Positions 35,151 through 43,818 of a stretch of 64,000 nucleotides of DNA are shown piece after piece. The DNA comes from CADEEN01 sp963706685 (lineage in GTDB: Bacteria; Pseudomonadota; Gammaproteobacteria; Burkholderiales; Burkholderiaceae_C). The notes beneath the pieces were generated by a model, which was not told where the DNA came from, did no database searches, and saw only the letters and a program-made list of their open reading frames with translations. The first letter of the stretch is position 1; each line of letters begins with the position of its first letter. The DNA lies in the NCBI GenBank assembly GCA_963706685.1, contig CAVPMY010000007.1:62001-126000 (forward strand), written 5' to 3'. The position numbers and the translations under genes were made by a program.

Positions 35151-35840
35151 ATGAACGACATTGACCCAGGCGCGAGTGCTGTGCGGGTGTGGGATCTGCC
35201 CACGCGCATGTTTCATTGGTTGCTTGCCGCCTCGGTGATTGCCTCGGTGATCACGGCCAAGATCGGCGGCAATGCAATGACCTGGCACATCCGCCTCGGC
35301 CTCCTGGCATTGGCGCTGCTCGCCTTTCGTTTGGTCTGGGGCTTCGTCGGCGGCTATTGGTCGCGCTTCGCCTCGTTCCTCTATCGTCCGACCAGCGTCA
35401 TGGGCTATCTGCGTGGCGACGCGGGGCCGGGCGGTCGCTATGACGTGGGCCACAGCCCGCTCGGCGCGCTGTCGGTGTTCGCCCTGCTGTTACTGTTGAT
35501 TGCGCAGGTGGCCACCGGCCTCGTCGCCGACGACGAGATCGCCACGACCGGGCCCTTGAACCGCTTCGTGACGTCGGCCCTGGCACTGCGGGCCACGGGT
35601 TGGCACAAGTCGCTGGGCCAGTACCTGATCATCACGCTGGTCGTGCTGCACATCGCCACCGTGCTGTTCTACCTGTTCAAGAAACAGCGCAACCTGATCG
35701 CGCCGATGTGGCACGGTGACAAGACAGTGGCACCCGGCACGCCGGCATCGGCCGACGGCGTGGCGCAGCGCGTGTTGGCGGCCGTGATGATCACCGCGGC
35801 GCTGGGCGTTTCCTGGTGGATCGCGCGGCTGGGAACGTGA
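35151..35840 (+). CDS. cytochrome b561 family membrane protein
   Basis: 229 residues with four core helices. Candidate haem ligands are H in RMFHWLLAAS, TWHIRLGLLA, GWHKSLGQYL and VVLHIATVLFY. These soluble-donor-linked b cytochromes pass electrons from the quinone pool to periplasmic c cytochromes, here most likely the divergent cytochrome c'. A final helix (VLAAVMITAALGVSWWIA) follows the core. The GNAT gene starts at GTG within its stop codon. Confidence 0.87.
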   Translation: MNDIDPGASAVRVWDLPTRMFHWLLAASVIASVITAKIGGNAMTWHIRLGLLALALLAFRLVWGFVGGYWSRFASFLYRPTSVMGYLRGDAGPGGRYDVGHSPLGALSVFALLLLLIAQVATGLVADDEIATTGPLNRFVTSALALRATGWHKSLGQYLIITLVVLHIATVLFYLFKKQRNLIAPMWHGDKTVAPGTPASADGVAQRVLAAVMITAALGVSWWIARLGT

Positions 35841-36331
35841 CCACCACCCCCGTCATCGAGTTGCTGACGCCGGACACGCCGGAGCTGCTGGAAGCCACGC
35901 GCGAGATTTTTCGCGAGTACGCAGCCCAGCTCGGGGTGGATCTGTGTTTTCAGAACTTCGACGCCGAGCTGGCCACGCTGCCGGCCGAATACGCGGCGCC
36001 CGGCGGCGCGCTGCTGCTGGCCACGGTCGACGGCGACATTGCCGGCTGTGGCGCCTTGCGGCCGCTGACCGACGTCGACTACCCGAATGCCTGTGAAATG
36101 AAGCGCCTGTACGTGCGCCCGGCGTTTCGCCGCTTCGGCATCGGCCGCCTGCTGACACAGGCGCTGATGGACCGCGGCCTGCAGGCGGGTTATTCGAACC
36201 TGCTCCTCGACACGCTCGACGAGATGGAAGCCGCGCGCGGCTTGTATGCCAGCCTCGGTTTCGAGGAAATTGCGCCGTACTACTTCAGTCCGATTGCCGG
36301 GGCGCACTACCTGAAGGCTCAGCTCGGCTGA
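35837..36331 (+). CDS. GNAT family acetyltransferase
   Basis: 164 residues from GTG 35837 (GTGA overlap with cytochrome b). The acetyl-CoA loop is RRFGIGRLLTQALMDRG, preceded by the strand MKRLYVRPAF; GLYASLGFEEIAPY closes the fold. The acceptor is unknown. A strong terminator starts 13 bases downstream. Confidence 0.88.
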   Translation: MTTTPVIELLTPDTPELLEATREIFREYAAQLGVDLCFQNFDAELATLPAEYAAPGGALLLATVDGDIAGCGALRPLTDVDYPNACEMKRLYVRPAFRRFGIGRLLTQALMDRGLQAGYSNLLLDTLDEMEAARGLYASLGFEEIAPYYFSPIAGAHYLKAQLG

Positions 36332-36344
36332 CGCCAGAAACGAA

Positions 36345-36368
36345 ACAGGGTGGCCGAAGCCACCCTGT
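36345..36368. terminator. bidirectional rho-independent terminator
   Basis: Perfect 10-base arms ACAGGGTGGC and GCCACCCTGT enclose a CGAA tetraloop. TTCTTGCTC follows on the plus strand after the GNAT gene and TTCGTTTC on the minus strand after the small ORF at 36391-36540, so it can end both convergent units. Confidence 0.85.
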
Positions 36369-36390
36369 TCTTGCTCGAAATTCCCGAGCT

Positions 36391-36540
36391 TCAGGCTGCG
36401 TTCAACCACATCGACGTATCGAACGCGCTGCTCATCAGCGGCATGTTCATGCCGAAGCTCGCGTTCGCCGACGCGGCCGCGGCCTTCGATGCCTTCTTGG
36501 TCGCACCGACTTGGTTGCTGGTGCTGCTCGTGGGGGCCAC
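36391..36540 (-). CDS. small Ala/Met-rich ORF downstream of barstar
   Basis: A possible 49-residue protein from GTG 36540. GC-rich third positions, an Ala/Ser-rich middle (GATKKASKAAAASANASFG) and a Met-rich end (MNMPLMSSAF, then SMWLNAA) look coding, and the stop lies 23 bases before a strong terminator on this strand. I do not recognise it. The start is uncertain: the same frame stays open to ATG 36603 inside the end of barstar. Confidence 0.35.
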   Translation of the reverse strand: MAPTSSTSNQVGATKKASKAAAASANASFGMNMPLMSSAFDTSMWLNAA

Positions 36541-36547
36541 CTCTGCC

Positions 36548-36582
36548 GCCCGCTCCCATGACCCGATTTCTTGGGAGCGGGC
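36548..36582 (-). terminator. hairpin directly after the barstar stop
   Basis: Eleven-base arms (GCCCGCTCCCA at 36548-36558 and its complement at 36572-36582) with a 13-base loop begin at the barstar stop codon on the minus strand. No U-tract follows. It could attenuate transcription between barstar and the small downstream ORF. Confidence 0.4.
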
Positions 36583-36977
36583 TACCGAAAAGAATAGAAA
36601 CATCTGAACGGTATCTTTCGTTCCGCCCAGAAGTCGGCCGCATCGCGGAACACGTCGAGCAATTGCTCGCGCGTCTCGCGGTCAAAGCGTGGGTTGTCGG
36701 GCAACTGCTCGAGCACGACGACAAAGCCCGGCTGCTGGCCGCTGCGGTTGACCAGATCGGTCATGCAGTCGTACAGCGCGTCGAGGTTCTTGCCGAAATG
36801 CAGCGGAAAGGTGAAGGCTTCAGCGATGCTGTCCAACACCTCCTGCTTCGATTGTGCGTTGGCCACGTTCGCGTACAAGAAGTGCTGGCCCGCCTGCTGC
36901 GCGGCTTCCATCAATTCGGCCACGGTGTAGGCACGTATTGATTGCACGATGTTCGGACGGACGGTCTGCAATTGCAT
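36582..36977 (-). CDS. barstar family ribonuclease inhibitor
   Basis: 131 residues; GGAGG nine bases upstream favours ATG 36977 over GTG 36983. The barstar fold is indicated by FLYANVANAQSKQEVLDSIA, FGKNLDALYDCMTDL and the C-terminal FVVVLEQLP strand. Barstar proteins bind the active site of guanyl-specific RNases and neutralise them inside the producing cell. The secreted RNase gene lies 56 bases upstream on the same strand, making an enzyme-immunity pair. Confidence 0.92.
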   Translation of the reverse strand: MQLQTVRPNIVQSIRAYTVAELMEAAQQAGQHFLYANVANAQSKQEVLDSIAEAFTFPLHFGKNLDALYDCMTDLVNRSGQQPGFVVVLEQLPDNPRFDRETREQLLDVFRDAADFWAERKIPFRCFYSFR

Positions 36978-37033
36978 GGTCACGTTCCTCCAAGGTCAAA
37001 AAAGAAAACCCAAAAAAATCGATCGGCAGGCAC

Positions 37034-37441
37034 TCACTGTTCTATGCGTTTGAAACTCGTGTAGTGATCCGCCGTGTAGTAGCAGGCCTCAGGTTGGGTC
37101 GGCGTGTCGCCGCCGCAGACGATGCGACGCGCCCCCCGGTTGTGCGAGCCCGGTGTCGACACCGTGTACTCGCGGTAGTAACCGCGTTTGGCGCGCGGCA
37201 ATTGACGTTCGCGATTGCCGAAGACCGTGCCGTCCTTCGAATACGGAAACGGGCCGCCGCTGCGGATCAGTCGTTTGGTCTGTTGGGCTTGCGCGGGCAA
37301 CTGCGCCAAGGCAACTGACGACATGTCGTCCGGCACGCCGCGCGCCTGGGCAGCGCCTGCGAAAAGTGCCGCTCCCAAAAACAAAGCAAGCCCTAACTTG
37401 AGGGCAGTGCTTGCATGGCTGTAGCGGCGTGCGGATGACAC
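37034..37441 (-). CDS. secreted guanyl-specific ribonuclease (barnase/RNase Sa type)
   Basis: 135 residues from GTG 37441. A signal peptide (about 1-34, ending AQA) exports it. The catalytic core aligns with RNase Sa: general base E91 in YYREYTVSTPG, R106 in RGARRIVCG and general acid H126 in YYTADHYTSF. It cleaves RNA after guanosine. A palindrome CGGGTTAACCCG (37441-37452) abuts the start codon. With barstar downstream it may serve in phosphate or nucleotide scavenging, or act on competing cells. Confidence 0.93.
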   Translation of the reverse strand: MSSARRYSHASTALKLGLALFLGAALFAGAAQARGVPDDMSSVALAQLPAQAQQTKRLIRSGGPFPYSKDGTVFGNRERQLPRAKRGYYREYTVSTPGSHNRGARRIVCGGDTPTQPEACYYTADHYTSFKRIEQ

Positions 37442-37501
37442 GGGTTAACCCGAATTAATGAATCCGCAATGATACGGGAGGCGTGAAAAAACCTCAAGCC
37501 G

Positions 37502-37522
37502 TGTGCCCAAAATTGGGGCACA
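37502..37522 (-). terminator. probable terminator after maeB
   Basis: Arms TGTGCCC and GGGCACA (37502-37508, 37516-37522) flank an A/T-rich loop. Reading on the minus strand, a run of six Ts follows about ten bases later. A separate perfect palindrome GTGTGCGCACAC lies at 37538-37549. Confidence 0.45.
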
Positions 37523-37580
37523 TCCCCTAACAAGATTGTGTGCGCACACTACCTCAATAGAAGCGATATCTCCGCATTTT

Positions 37581-39899
37581 TCATCGGGCTGCGTTGGCGT
37601 CCGCGACAGTCAGCGCGGTCATGTTGACGATGCGCCTGACGGTTGTCGCCGCGGTCAATACATGCACCGGCTGGGCCGCGCCGAGCAGTACGGGCCCAAT
37701 GGCGATGCCGCCGCCAGCGGCGGTCTTGAGCAGGTTGTAGGCGATGTTGGCGGCATCGATGTTGGGCAGCACGAGCAGATTCGCGTCGCCGACCAGGCTC
37801 GAGTGCGGCATCACCGCGGCGCGCGCCTTGCTGTCCAGCGCCACGTCGCCGTGCATCTCGCCATCGACCTCCAGCCACGGCGCCTGATCACGCAACAGTG
37901 CCAGCGCGCGGCGCATCTTGACGGCACTCGGCTGGTCCGACGAGCCGAAGTTGGAATGCGACAGCAGCGCCGCTTTCGGCTCGATGCCGAAACGGCGCAT
38001 CTCCTCGGCCGCCATCGCCGTGATCTCGGCCAGTTCCTCGGCGCTCGGGTCGGCATTGACATGCGTGTCGACGAGGAAGACCTGGCGGCCGGGCAGCAAC
38101 AGCCCGTTCATGCAGGCGTACACCGGAATGTCCTGGGGTGTCCCCGACGCACCGCCCGGCCGCTTGCCGATGACCTGATCGATGTAGTGCAGATGCGCAT
38201 GGGTCGTGCCCCAGGTGCCGCAGAGCAGGCCATCGACCTCGCCCTTGTGCAGCAGCATGGCGCCGATCAGCGTCAGCCGGCGCCGCATCTCGATCTTGGC
38301 GATCGGCACCGTGACGCCCTTGCGCTCGGTCATGCGGTGGTAGGTCTGCCAGAAATCGCGGTAGCGGTGGTCTTGCTCGACGTTGACGATGTCATAGTCC
38401 GAGCCTTCCTTGAGACGCAGGCCGAAGCGCTCGATGCGCTGCGCCATCACCGCCGGGCGGCCGATCAGCGTCGGCCGTGCGATGCCCTCGTCGACGACGA
38501 TCTGCGCCGCACGCAGGATGCGTTCCTCTTCGCCCTCGGCATAGGCCACGCGTTTTTGCGCGGCGCGCTTGGCCATCGTGAAGATCGGCTTCATCATGTT
38601 GCCCGAGGCATAGACGAAACCCTGCAGTTTTTCGAGGTAGGCGTCCATGTCGGTGATGGCGCGCTGGGCGACGCCGGACGCTTCGGCAGCACGCGCCACC
38701 GCCGGCGCAATCTTCATCATCAGCCGCGGATCGAAGGGCTTGGGGATCAGGTACTCGGCACCGAACGAGAGCGTGGAGCCGGCATAGGCGGCGGCCACGA
38801 CTTCACTCTGCTCGGCACGTGCGAGTTCGGCGATGGCCTCGACGGCGGCGATTTCCATGGCATCGGTGATCGTCGTCGCGCCAGAATCCAGCGCGCCGCG
38901 AAAGATGTACGGGAAGCAGAGCACGTTGTTGACCTGGTTCGGGTAGTCGGTGCGGCCGGTGGCGATCAGCGCGTCGTTGCGCACCGCCTTGATTTCTTCC
39001 GGCATGATTTCCGGCGTCGGATTGGCGAGCGCGAAGATGATCGGCTTGGCGGCCATCGACTTGACCATCTCCGGCTTCAGCACCCCCGCGGCCGACAGGC
39101 CGAGGAACACGTCGGCGCCGGCAATCGCCTGCGCCAGCGTGCGCTGCGCCGTGGCCTGCGCAAACTCCGCCTTGTCCGGGTCCATCAGTTCGGTGCGGCC
39201 CTGCCAGACCAGGCCGGCCAGATCGGTGACCCAGATGTTTTCGCGCGGCACGCCGAGCTTGACGAGCAGGCCCAGGCAGGCCAGCGCCGCTGCGCCCGCG
39301 CCCGACGTCACCAGCTTGATCGTCTTGATGTCCTTGCCGGCAACGGCCAGGCCATTGAGCAGCGCCGCGCCGACGACGATGGCCGTGCCGTGCTGGTCGT
39401 CGTGGAAGACCGGAATCTTCATGCGCTCGCGCAGCTTGCGCTCGACGTAGAAGCAGTCCGGCGCCTTGATGTCTTCCAGGTTGATGCCACCGAACGTGGG
39501 CTCGAGCGCGGCAATGATGTCGACCAGCTTGTCGACGTTGTTCTCGGCGATCTCGATGTCGAAGACATCGATGCCTGCAAATTTCTTGAACAGCACGCCC
39601 TTGCCTTCCATCACCGGCTTGGCGGCCAACGGGCCGATGTCGCCCAGGCCCAGCACGGCGGTGCCGTTGGTGACCACCGCCACCAGGTTGCCGCGGGCGG
39701 TGTAGCGGAAGGCATTGCGCTCGTCGGCGACGATCTCCTCGCAGGCCGCAGCCACCCCGGGCGAATAGGCCAGCGCCAGGTCGCGCTGGTTGGACAAGGG
39801 CTTGGTGGCCGCAATCGAGACCTTGCCCGGCGTCGGGAACTCGTGGTACGCGAGCGCATCGCGGCGCAGCTCGGCGCGCTTTTCTTCGTAGCTGGACAT
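37581..39899 (-). CDS. maeB: NADP-dependent malic enzyme, multidomain MaeB
   Basis: 772 residues from ATG 39899. The N-terminal malic-enzyme and NAD-binding part (about 1-430) has FPTPGKVSIAATKPL, YSPGVAAACEEI, TNGTAVLGLGDIG, HDDQHGTAIVVGAALLNGL and FALANPTPEI. The C-terminal 330 residues are the inactive phosphotransacetylase-like domain typical of MaeB (YAEGEEERILRAAQI, CGTWGTTHAHLHYID). It converts malate to pyruvate and CO2, giving NADPH. The divergent two-component genes look like C4-dicarboxylate or FixLJ-type sensors. Confidence 0.93.
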   Translation of the reverse strand: MSSYEEKRAELRRDALAYHEFPTPGKVSIAATKPLSNQRDLALAYSPGVAAACEEIVADERNAFRYTARGNLVAVVTNGTAVLGLGDIGPLAAKPVMEGKGVLFKKFAGIDVFDIEIAENNVDKLVDIIAALEPTFGGINLEDIKAPDCFYVERKLRERMKIPVFHDDQHGTAIVVGAALLNGLAVAGKDIKTIKLVTSGAGAAALACLGLLVKLGVPRENIWVTDLAGLVWQGRTELMDPDKAEFAQATAQRTLAQAIAGADVFLGLSAAGVLKPEMVKSMAAKPIIFALANPTPEIMPEEIKAVRNDALIATGRTDYPNQVNNVLCFPYIFRGALDSGATTITDAMEIAAVEAIAELARAEQSEVVAAAYAGSTLSFGAEYLIPKPFDPRLMMKIAPAVARAAEASGVAQRAITDMDAYLEKLQGFVYASGNMMKPIFTMAKRAAQKRVAYAEGEEERILRAAQIVVDEGIARPTLIGRPAVMAQRIERFGLRLKEGSDYDIVNVEQDHRYRDFWQTYHRMTERKGVTVPIAKIEMRRRLTLIGAMLLHKGEVDGLLCGTWGTTHAHLHYIDQVIGKRPGGASGTPQDIPVYACMNGLLLPGRQVFLVDTHVNADPSAEELAEITAMAAEEMRRFGIEPKAALLSHSNFGSSDQPSAVKMRRALALLRDQAPWLEVDGEMHGDVALDSKARAAVMPHSSLVGDANLLVLPNIDAANIAYNLLKTAAGGGIAIGPVLLGAAQPVHVLTAATTVRRIVNMTALTVADANAAR

Positions 39900-40024
39900 G
39901 GTGGGTGCTGATCGCCAGATGGGATGGTGCATGGTACGAGCGAACGCCACACCTCGGTAGTGGCCAGTCATGCGTAGTTCCGCGTATCAACCCGGCGACG
40001 CGGTGCGCAATACTGGCCGCGGAC

Positions 40025-42031
40025 ATGAGCCACGCCGCCGCCGCACCACCGCCGAGCGCCAGCCCCATGGTCAACCCCGGCCGCCGCCGGCGTCGCCTGC
40101 TGTTGTGGAGCCTGCTGATCACGCTGCTGGCGGTGGCACAGGCGCTGCTGGTCTTTCTCGTCCTGCAGTACGAGGCCTCGCGGGCGCAAGATCGCGCCGA
40201 TGCTGCGGCCTCGGCGGTGGCCGACGAGGCGCGGCAAACGATGTCGCGCAGCCTGCAAGTGCTGCAGCTGCTGGTCTGGCAGGAGCGCAGCGCGACGCAG
40301 TGGCGTGGTGATGCCGCCGATCTGCTGCGCTCGCGCCGCGGCCTGTTGCGCCTGGAGCGGCGCAATGCTGCTTTCGACATCGTCGATGAGGTGCAGGCGC
40401 CGCACATGGGTGCGCTGTTCGAGGCCATCTCACGCAACGCGCAGAGCCAGGACGCACAGGCCGCGTGCGCCGAGGCCCGGCGCAGCAGTACGCCGGTCTT
40501 TTCGCGCAGCTATTTCTCGCCGCTGCCCGGCGGCGTCGGCGTCGAGCTGCTGGACCTGTGCCTGCCGCAAGGCGCAGCCGAGGGCGGCAGCGTCGTCGCG
40601 ACGTTTTCGCTGCCGGCGCTGCTCGACGCCGCCAGCAGCGCCGACGCGTCGCGCGACCACGAGCTGAGTCTTGTCGAAGCCGATGGCGCGCGCCTGGCCC
40701 GCAGCGGCACCGTGCGCGGCGCAGGGGTCTACCGATCAGAGCGCCTGGTCGATCTGCCCGGCGCCAAACTGCTGCTGCGCGCCGACAGCCGCCATGGCCG
40801 CCCCGACCTGATCCCGAACCTCAGTGTCGCCCTGGTCGTTGGCCTGTCGATTGCATTGACCGCGCTGGTGCTGCTGCTGGCGCGTGACGTGCGCCGCCGC
40901 GCCGGCGCCGAGCAACGCCTGGCCGAGGCCCTGGCGTTTCGCAAGGCCATGGAAGACTCGCTCGTCACCGGCCTGCGCGCGCGCGGCATGGATGGCCAGA
41001 CCAGCTACGTCAACCCGTCGTTTTGCCGCATGGTCGGCTTCGAGGCCGCGGAGCTGCTCGGCGCGGCCACGCCACCTTATTGGCCCCCTGAGCGGGCGAC
41101 CGAGTACGCGCAGCGGCTGCAGGGCGGCCTGGCCGGCGCGGAGCCGCTCACTGGACACGAAACGGTGTTCATGCGCAAGAACGGCGAGCGTTTTCCGGTC
41201 GTGATCTACGAAGCGCCGCTGGTCGACAGCCAAGGCCACCAGACCGGTTGGATGAGCGCGGCCGTCGACCTGTCGGAGCAGCGGCGCATCGAAGATCTGT
41301 CGCGCCAGCAGCAAGAACGCCTGCAAGCCACGGCGCGCCTGGCCACGGTCGGCGAGATGGCGTCGCTGCTCAGCCACGAGCTGAATCAACCGCTGGCGGC
41401 GATTGCCAGCTACGCCGGCGGATCGCTCAACCTGCTGGACGACGCGTCGTCGCCCCTGGCCGTCGACCGCGAGATGCTGAAGCAGGCGCTGACGAGGATC
41501 GCGGAACAAGCCGACCGCGCCGGGCGAACGATCAAGAGCGTGCATGAATTCGTGCGTCGCCGTGAGCAGGCGCTCGAAGCCGTGGCCGTGTCGGTGCTGG
41601 TCGACGCGGTGTTGCCGCTGGTGCGCCTGCAGGCACGCAAGAGCGGCGCGCGCATCGACGTGCAGATGCCCTCGCCTGCGCCGCGCGTGATGGCTGATCG
41701 CACGATGGTCGAGCAGGTGCTGCTCAACCTGACGCGCAACGGCATCCAGGCGATGGAGTCCGGCGCGACGGCGCTCGAACAGCGCGTACTGCGCCTGGCG
41801 GTGCGCGCCGTCGATGCGCAGTGGATCGAGGTTTCCGTCGCCGACGCCGGCCCCGGCATTGCGCCCGAGGTGGCTGCGCGCTTGTTCACGCCGTTCTTCA
41901 CGACCCGCAGCGAAGGCATGGGGCTGGGCCTGTCGCTGTGCCGCACGGTGGTCGAACAGCATGGCGGTGCGCTCGACTACACGACCAGCGCGTCGGGCAC
42001 GCGTTTCGTCTTCACGCTGCGCGCCGCATAA
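40025..42031 (+). CDS. PAS-containing sensor histidine kinase
   Basis: 668 residues from ATG 40025. One helix near the N-terminus (LLLWSLLITLLAVAQALLVF) and one near 270 (SVALVVGLSIALTALVLLL) bracket a periplasmic sensor domain. A PAS domain follows (SYVNPSFCRMVGFEAAELLG), then HisKA with VGEMASLLSHELNQPLAAIA and a HATPase (LLNLTRNGIQAM, DAGPGI, GMGLGLSLCRTVV). The layout resembles FixL/TtrS/DctB kinases. The cognate regulator begins 9 bases after its stop. Confidence 0.9.
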   Translation: MSHAAAAPPPSASPMVNPGRRRRRLLLWSLLITLLAVAQALLVFLVLQYEASRAQDRADAAASAVADEARQTMSRSLQVLQLLVWQERSATQWRGDAADLLRSRRGLLRLERRNAAFDIVDEVQAPHMGALFEAISRNAQSQDAQAACAEARRSSTPVFSRSYFSPLPGGVGVELLDLCLPQGAAEGGSVVATFSLPALLDAASSADASRDHELSLVEADGARLARSGTVRGAGVYRSERLVDLPGAKLLLRADSRHGRPDLIPNLSVALVVGLSIALTALVLLLARDVRRRAGAEQRLAEALAFRKAMEDSLVTGLRARGMDGQTSYVNPSFCRMVGFEAAELLGAATPPYWPPERATEYAQRLQGGLAGAEPLTGHETVFMRKNGERFPVVIYEAPLVDSQGHQTGWMSAAVDLSEQRRIEDLSRQQQERLQATARLATVGEMASLLSHELNQPLAAIASYAGGSLNLLDDASSPLAVDREMLKQALTRIAEQADRAGRTIKSVHEFVRRREQALEAVAVSVLVDAVLPLVRLQARKSGARIDVQMPSPAPRVMADRTMVEQVLLNLTRNGIQAMESGATALEQRVLRLAVRAVDAQWIEVSVADAGPGIAPEVAARLFTPFFTTRSEGMGLGLSLCRTVVEQHGGALDYTTSASGTRFVFTLRAA

Positions 42032-42040
42032 TTTCGCAGC

Positions 42041-42688
42041 ATGAACATGCCGCTGGGCTTGCCGATGGTCTACCTCGTCGACGACGAGGAAGTGTTGCGC
42101 GATGCCCTGGCCTGGCTGCTGCGCACACGGCGCCTGTTGTCGGAAGGTTTTGCGAGCGCCGAGGCCTTCATCGGACTGCTCGACACGCAGCGCGCCAACA
42201 CCTGGCCCAGCGCGCCGTCGTGCCTGGTGCTCGACGTACGCATGCCCGGCATGAGCGGCCTGGCGCTGTTCGACCAGTTGATCGAGCGCGGCCTGACCGG
42301 CGCGCTGCCGGTGATCTTTCTCACCGGCCACGGCGATGTGCCGACCGCGGTCGCAGCGGTCAAGCGCGGCGCCTTCGATTTCGTCGAGAAGCCGTTTGCC
42401 GACAACGCGCTGGTCGATCGCATCGAACGGGCGCTGGCGGCGAGCCGCCAACACCTCGAGGCGGCGCGCTCGAAGCGCCAGGTCGCGCAGGCGCTGGCCG
42501 AGTTGACCGAGCGTGAGCGCGAGGTCATGCAGCTCGTGCTCGCCGGCAAGCCGAACAAACTCGTCGCCGATGCGCTCGGACTCAGCGTGCGCACGGTCGA
42601 GGTGCACCGCGCGCGTGTGTTCGACAAGATGGGCGTCAAGTCGGCGGTCGACCTGGCCAACCTCATGCGGGCTCACGATGCCGGATAG
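42041..42688 (+). CDS. FixJ-type response regulator
   Basis: 215 residues. Receiver: VYLVDDEEVLRDALAWLL, phospho-acceptor in CLVLDVRMPGMSGL, then IFLTGHGDVPTAVAAVKRGA and FVEKPF. LuxR-type output: LTEREREVMQLVLAGKPNKL, VADALGLSVRTVEVHRARVF. It activates transcription when phosphorylated by the kinase upstream. Target genes are not identified; maeB, divergent from the kinase gene, is one candidate. Its last 16 bases overlap the end of greB on the other strand. Confidence 0.92.
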   Translation: MNMPLGLPMVYLVDDEEVLRDALAWLLRTRRLLSEGFASAEAFIGLLDTQRANTWPSAPSCLVLDVRMPGMSGLALFDQLIERGLTGALPVIFLTGHGDVPTAVAAVKRGAFDFVEKPFADNALVDRIERALAASRQHLEAARSKRQVAQALAELTEREREVMQLVLAGKPNKLVADALGLSVRTVEVHRARVFDKMGVKSAVDLANLMRAHDAG

Positions 42689-43236
42689 CAGACCTCGATG
42701 ACCTCGATGCGCTGCGGCCCGCTGGGCGTGAGCAGCGTCACCTCATCGCCCTGGCGCGACTTCAACAGCGCGCGCGCGATCGGCGACACCCAACTGACCT
42801 CGCCGGCCAGGTTGTCGGCCTCGTCGATGCCCTTGATCGTCACCGTGCGCTCGGCGCCCTGCTCGTCGGCGTAGGTGACGGTGGCGCCGAAGAACACCTG
42901 ATCGCTGCCGTGATGCAGCGACGGATCGGCCACTTCGGCGATGTCGAGCCGCTTGGTCAGAAAGCGGATGCGCCGGTCGATCTCGCGCAGGCGTTTCTTG
43001 CCGTACAGGTAGTCGCCGTTTTCCGAGCGGTCACCGTTCTTGGCCGCCCACGACACGATCTCCACCACCTTCGGCCGCTCGCTGTCGAGCAGCGTCATCA
43101 GCTCGCCGCGCAGGCGCGCGTAGCCGGCCGGCGTGATGTAGTTCTTCGCACCCGCGGGCAGCGCCGGCAATGCCGACAACGTGTCATCGTCGTCGTTGTC
43201 GTCGCCATCGCTTTCTTTTGTGAAGGCCTTGTTCAT
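42673..43236 (-). CDS. greB: transcription elongation factor GreB
   Basis: 187 residues. Motifs: NYITPAGYARLRGELMTLLD and ENGDYLYGKKRLREIDRRIRFLTKRL form the coiled coil that enters the RNA polymerase secondary channel; VFFGATVTYADEQGAERTV and SPIARALLKSRQGDEVTL belong to the globular domain. It reactivates backtracked polymerase. An acidic N-terminal extension (SDGDDNDDDDTLS) is present. It converges with the FixJ-type gene, overlapping by 16 bases. Confidence 0.93.
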   Translation of the reverse strand: MNKAFTKESDGDDNDDDDTLSALPALPAGAKNYITPAGYARLRGELMTLLDSERPKVVEIVSWAAKNGDRSENGDYLYGKKRLREIDRRIRFLTKRLDIAEVADPSLHHGSDQVFFGATVTYADEQGAERTVTIKGIDEADNLAGEVSWVSPIARALLKSRQGDEVTLLTPSGPQRIEVIEVCYPAS

Positions 43237-43318
43237 GCGTCAACCGCAACAGTCCAGCCCGCATGATGCAAGAAAAACGTCGTCTGCCGCTCGCCTACAA
43301 GATCGCGCCGATGGTTCG

Positions 43319-43783
43319 CTAGGCGTGTTTCACATGCCAGACCTCGGTCAGCACCGTGCCGGCAGCCCGGATCATCTTGGCCAGCGGGCAGTACATCGCG
43401 AGCTCCTGACGCAGCTGGTCCATTTGTGCGGGATCGGCGGCGCTTGTCACGTCGATCGTCAAGGTGATGGCGGGAAAGGGCAGCGCAATATCCTCGGCGA
43501 GCGTGACACCACGCCGGTCGAAGTCGACGTCGGCATGAATATGCATGTCCTGCAGCTCGATGCCGTTCTTGTGGGCGATCTTGTGACTGATGACGTTGGT
43601 GCAGCCCACCAGCGCGGCGACCAGCGTTTCCGTGGGCGTCAGTCCCTTGTTGGTGCCACCGCGCTCGAGCGGCTCGTCGATCTGCGATGTCAGTCCGCGT
43701 ATCGACACCTCGGTCAGCGCATGGTTGACCGCCTTGCCTTCCATGCGCCAATGGACCATTGTCTTTTGCCTGATCGCTGCCAT
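43319..43783 (-). CDS. OsmC family protein
   Basis: 154 residues from ATG 43783 with AAAGGAAC upstream. The two redox Cys are in ALVGCTNVISHKIA and MYCPLAKMIR, with TPTETLVAALVGC as the family signature. OsmC/Ohr proteins reduce organic hydroperoxides. It ends the minus-strand run GntR-TRAP-YciI-OsmC and may protect against peroxides made during aromatic breakdown, or handle a pathway intermediate. Confidence 0.88.
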   Translation of the reverse strand: MAAIRQKTMVHWRMEGKAVNHALTEVSIRGLTSQIDEPLERGGTNKGLTPTETLVAALVGCTNVISHKIAHKNGIELQDMHIHADVDFDRRGVTLAEDIALPFPAITLTIDVTSAADPAQMDQLRQELAMYCPLAKMIRAAGTVLTEVWHVKHA

Positions 43784-43818
43784 GTCTCTGTTCCTTTCGA
43801 TCAACTCGGAGCGACGCC

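Noticed and set aside
37503..39911. An 802-codon open frame opposite maeB.
   Set aside because: Antisense shadow; the minus strand has a complete malic enzyme.
40736..42676. A 646-codon minus-strand frame over the two-component genes.
   Set aside because: Composition is that of a shadow; the plus strand encodes a kinase and a regulator with all motifs.
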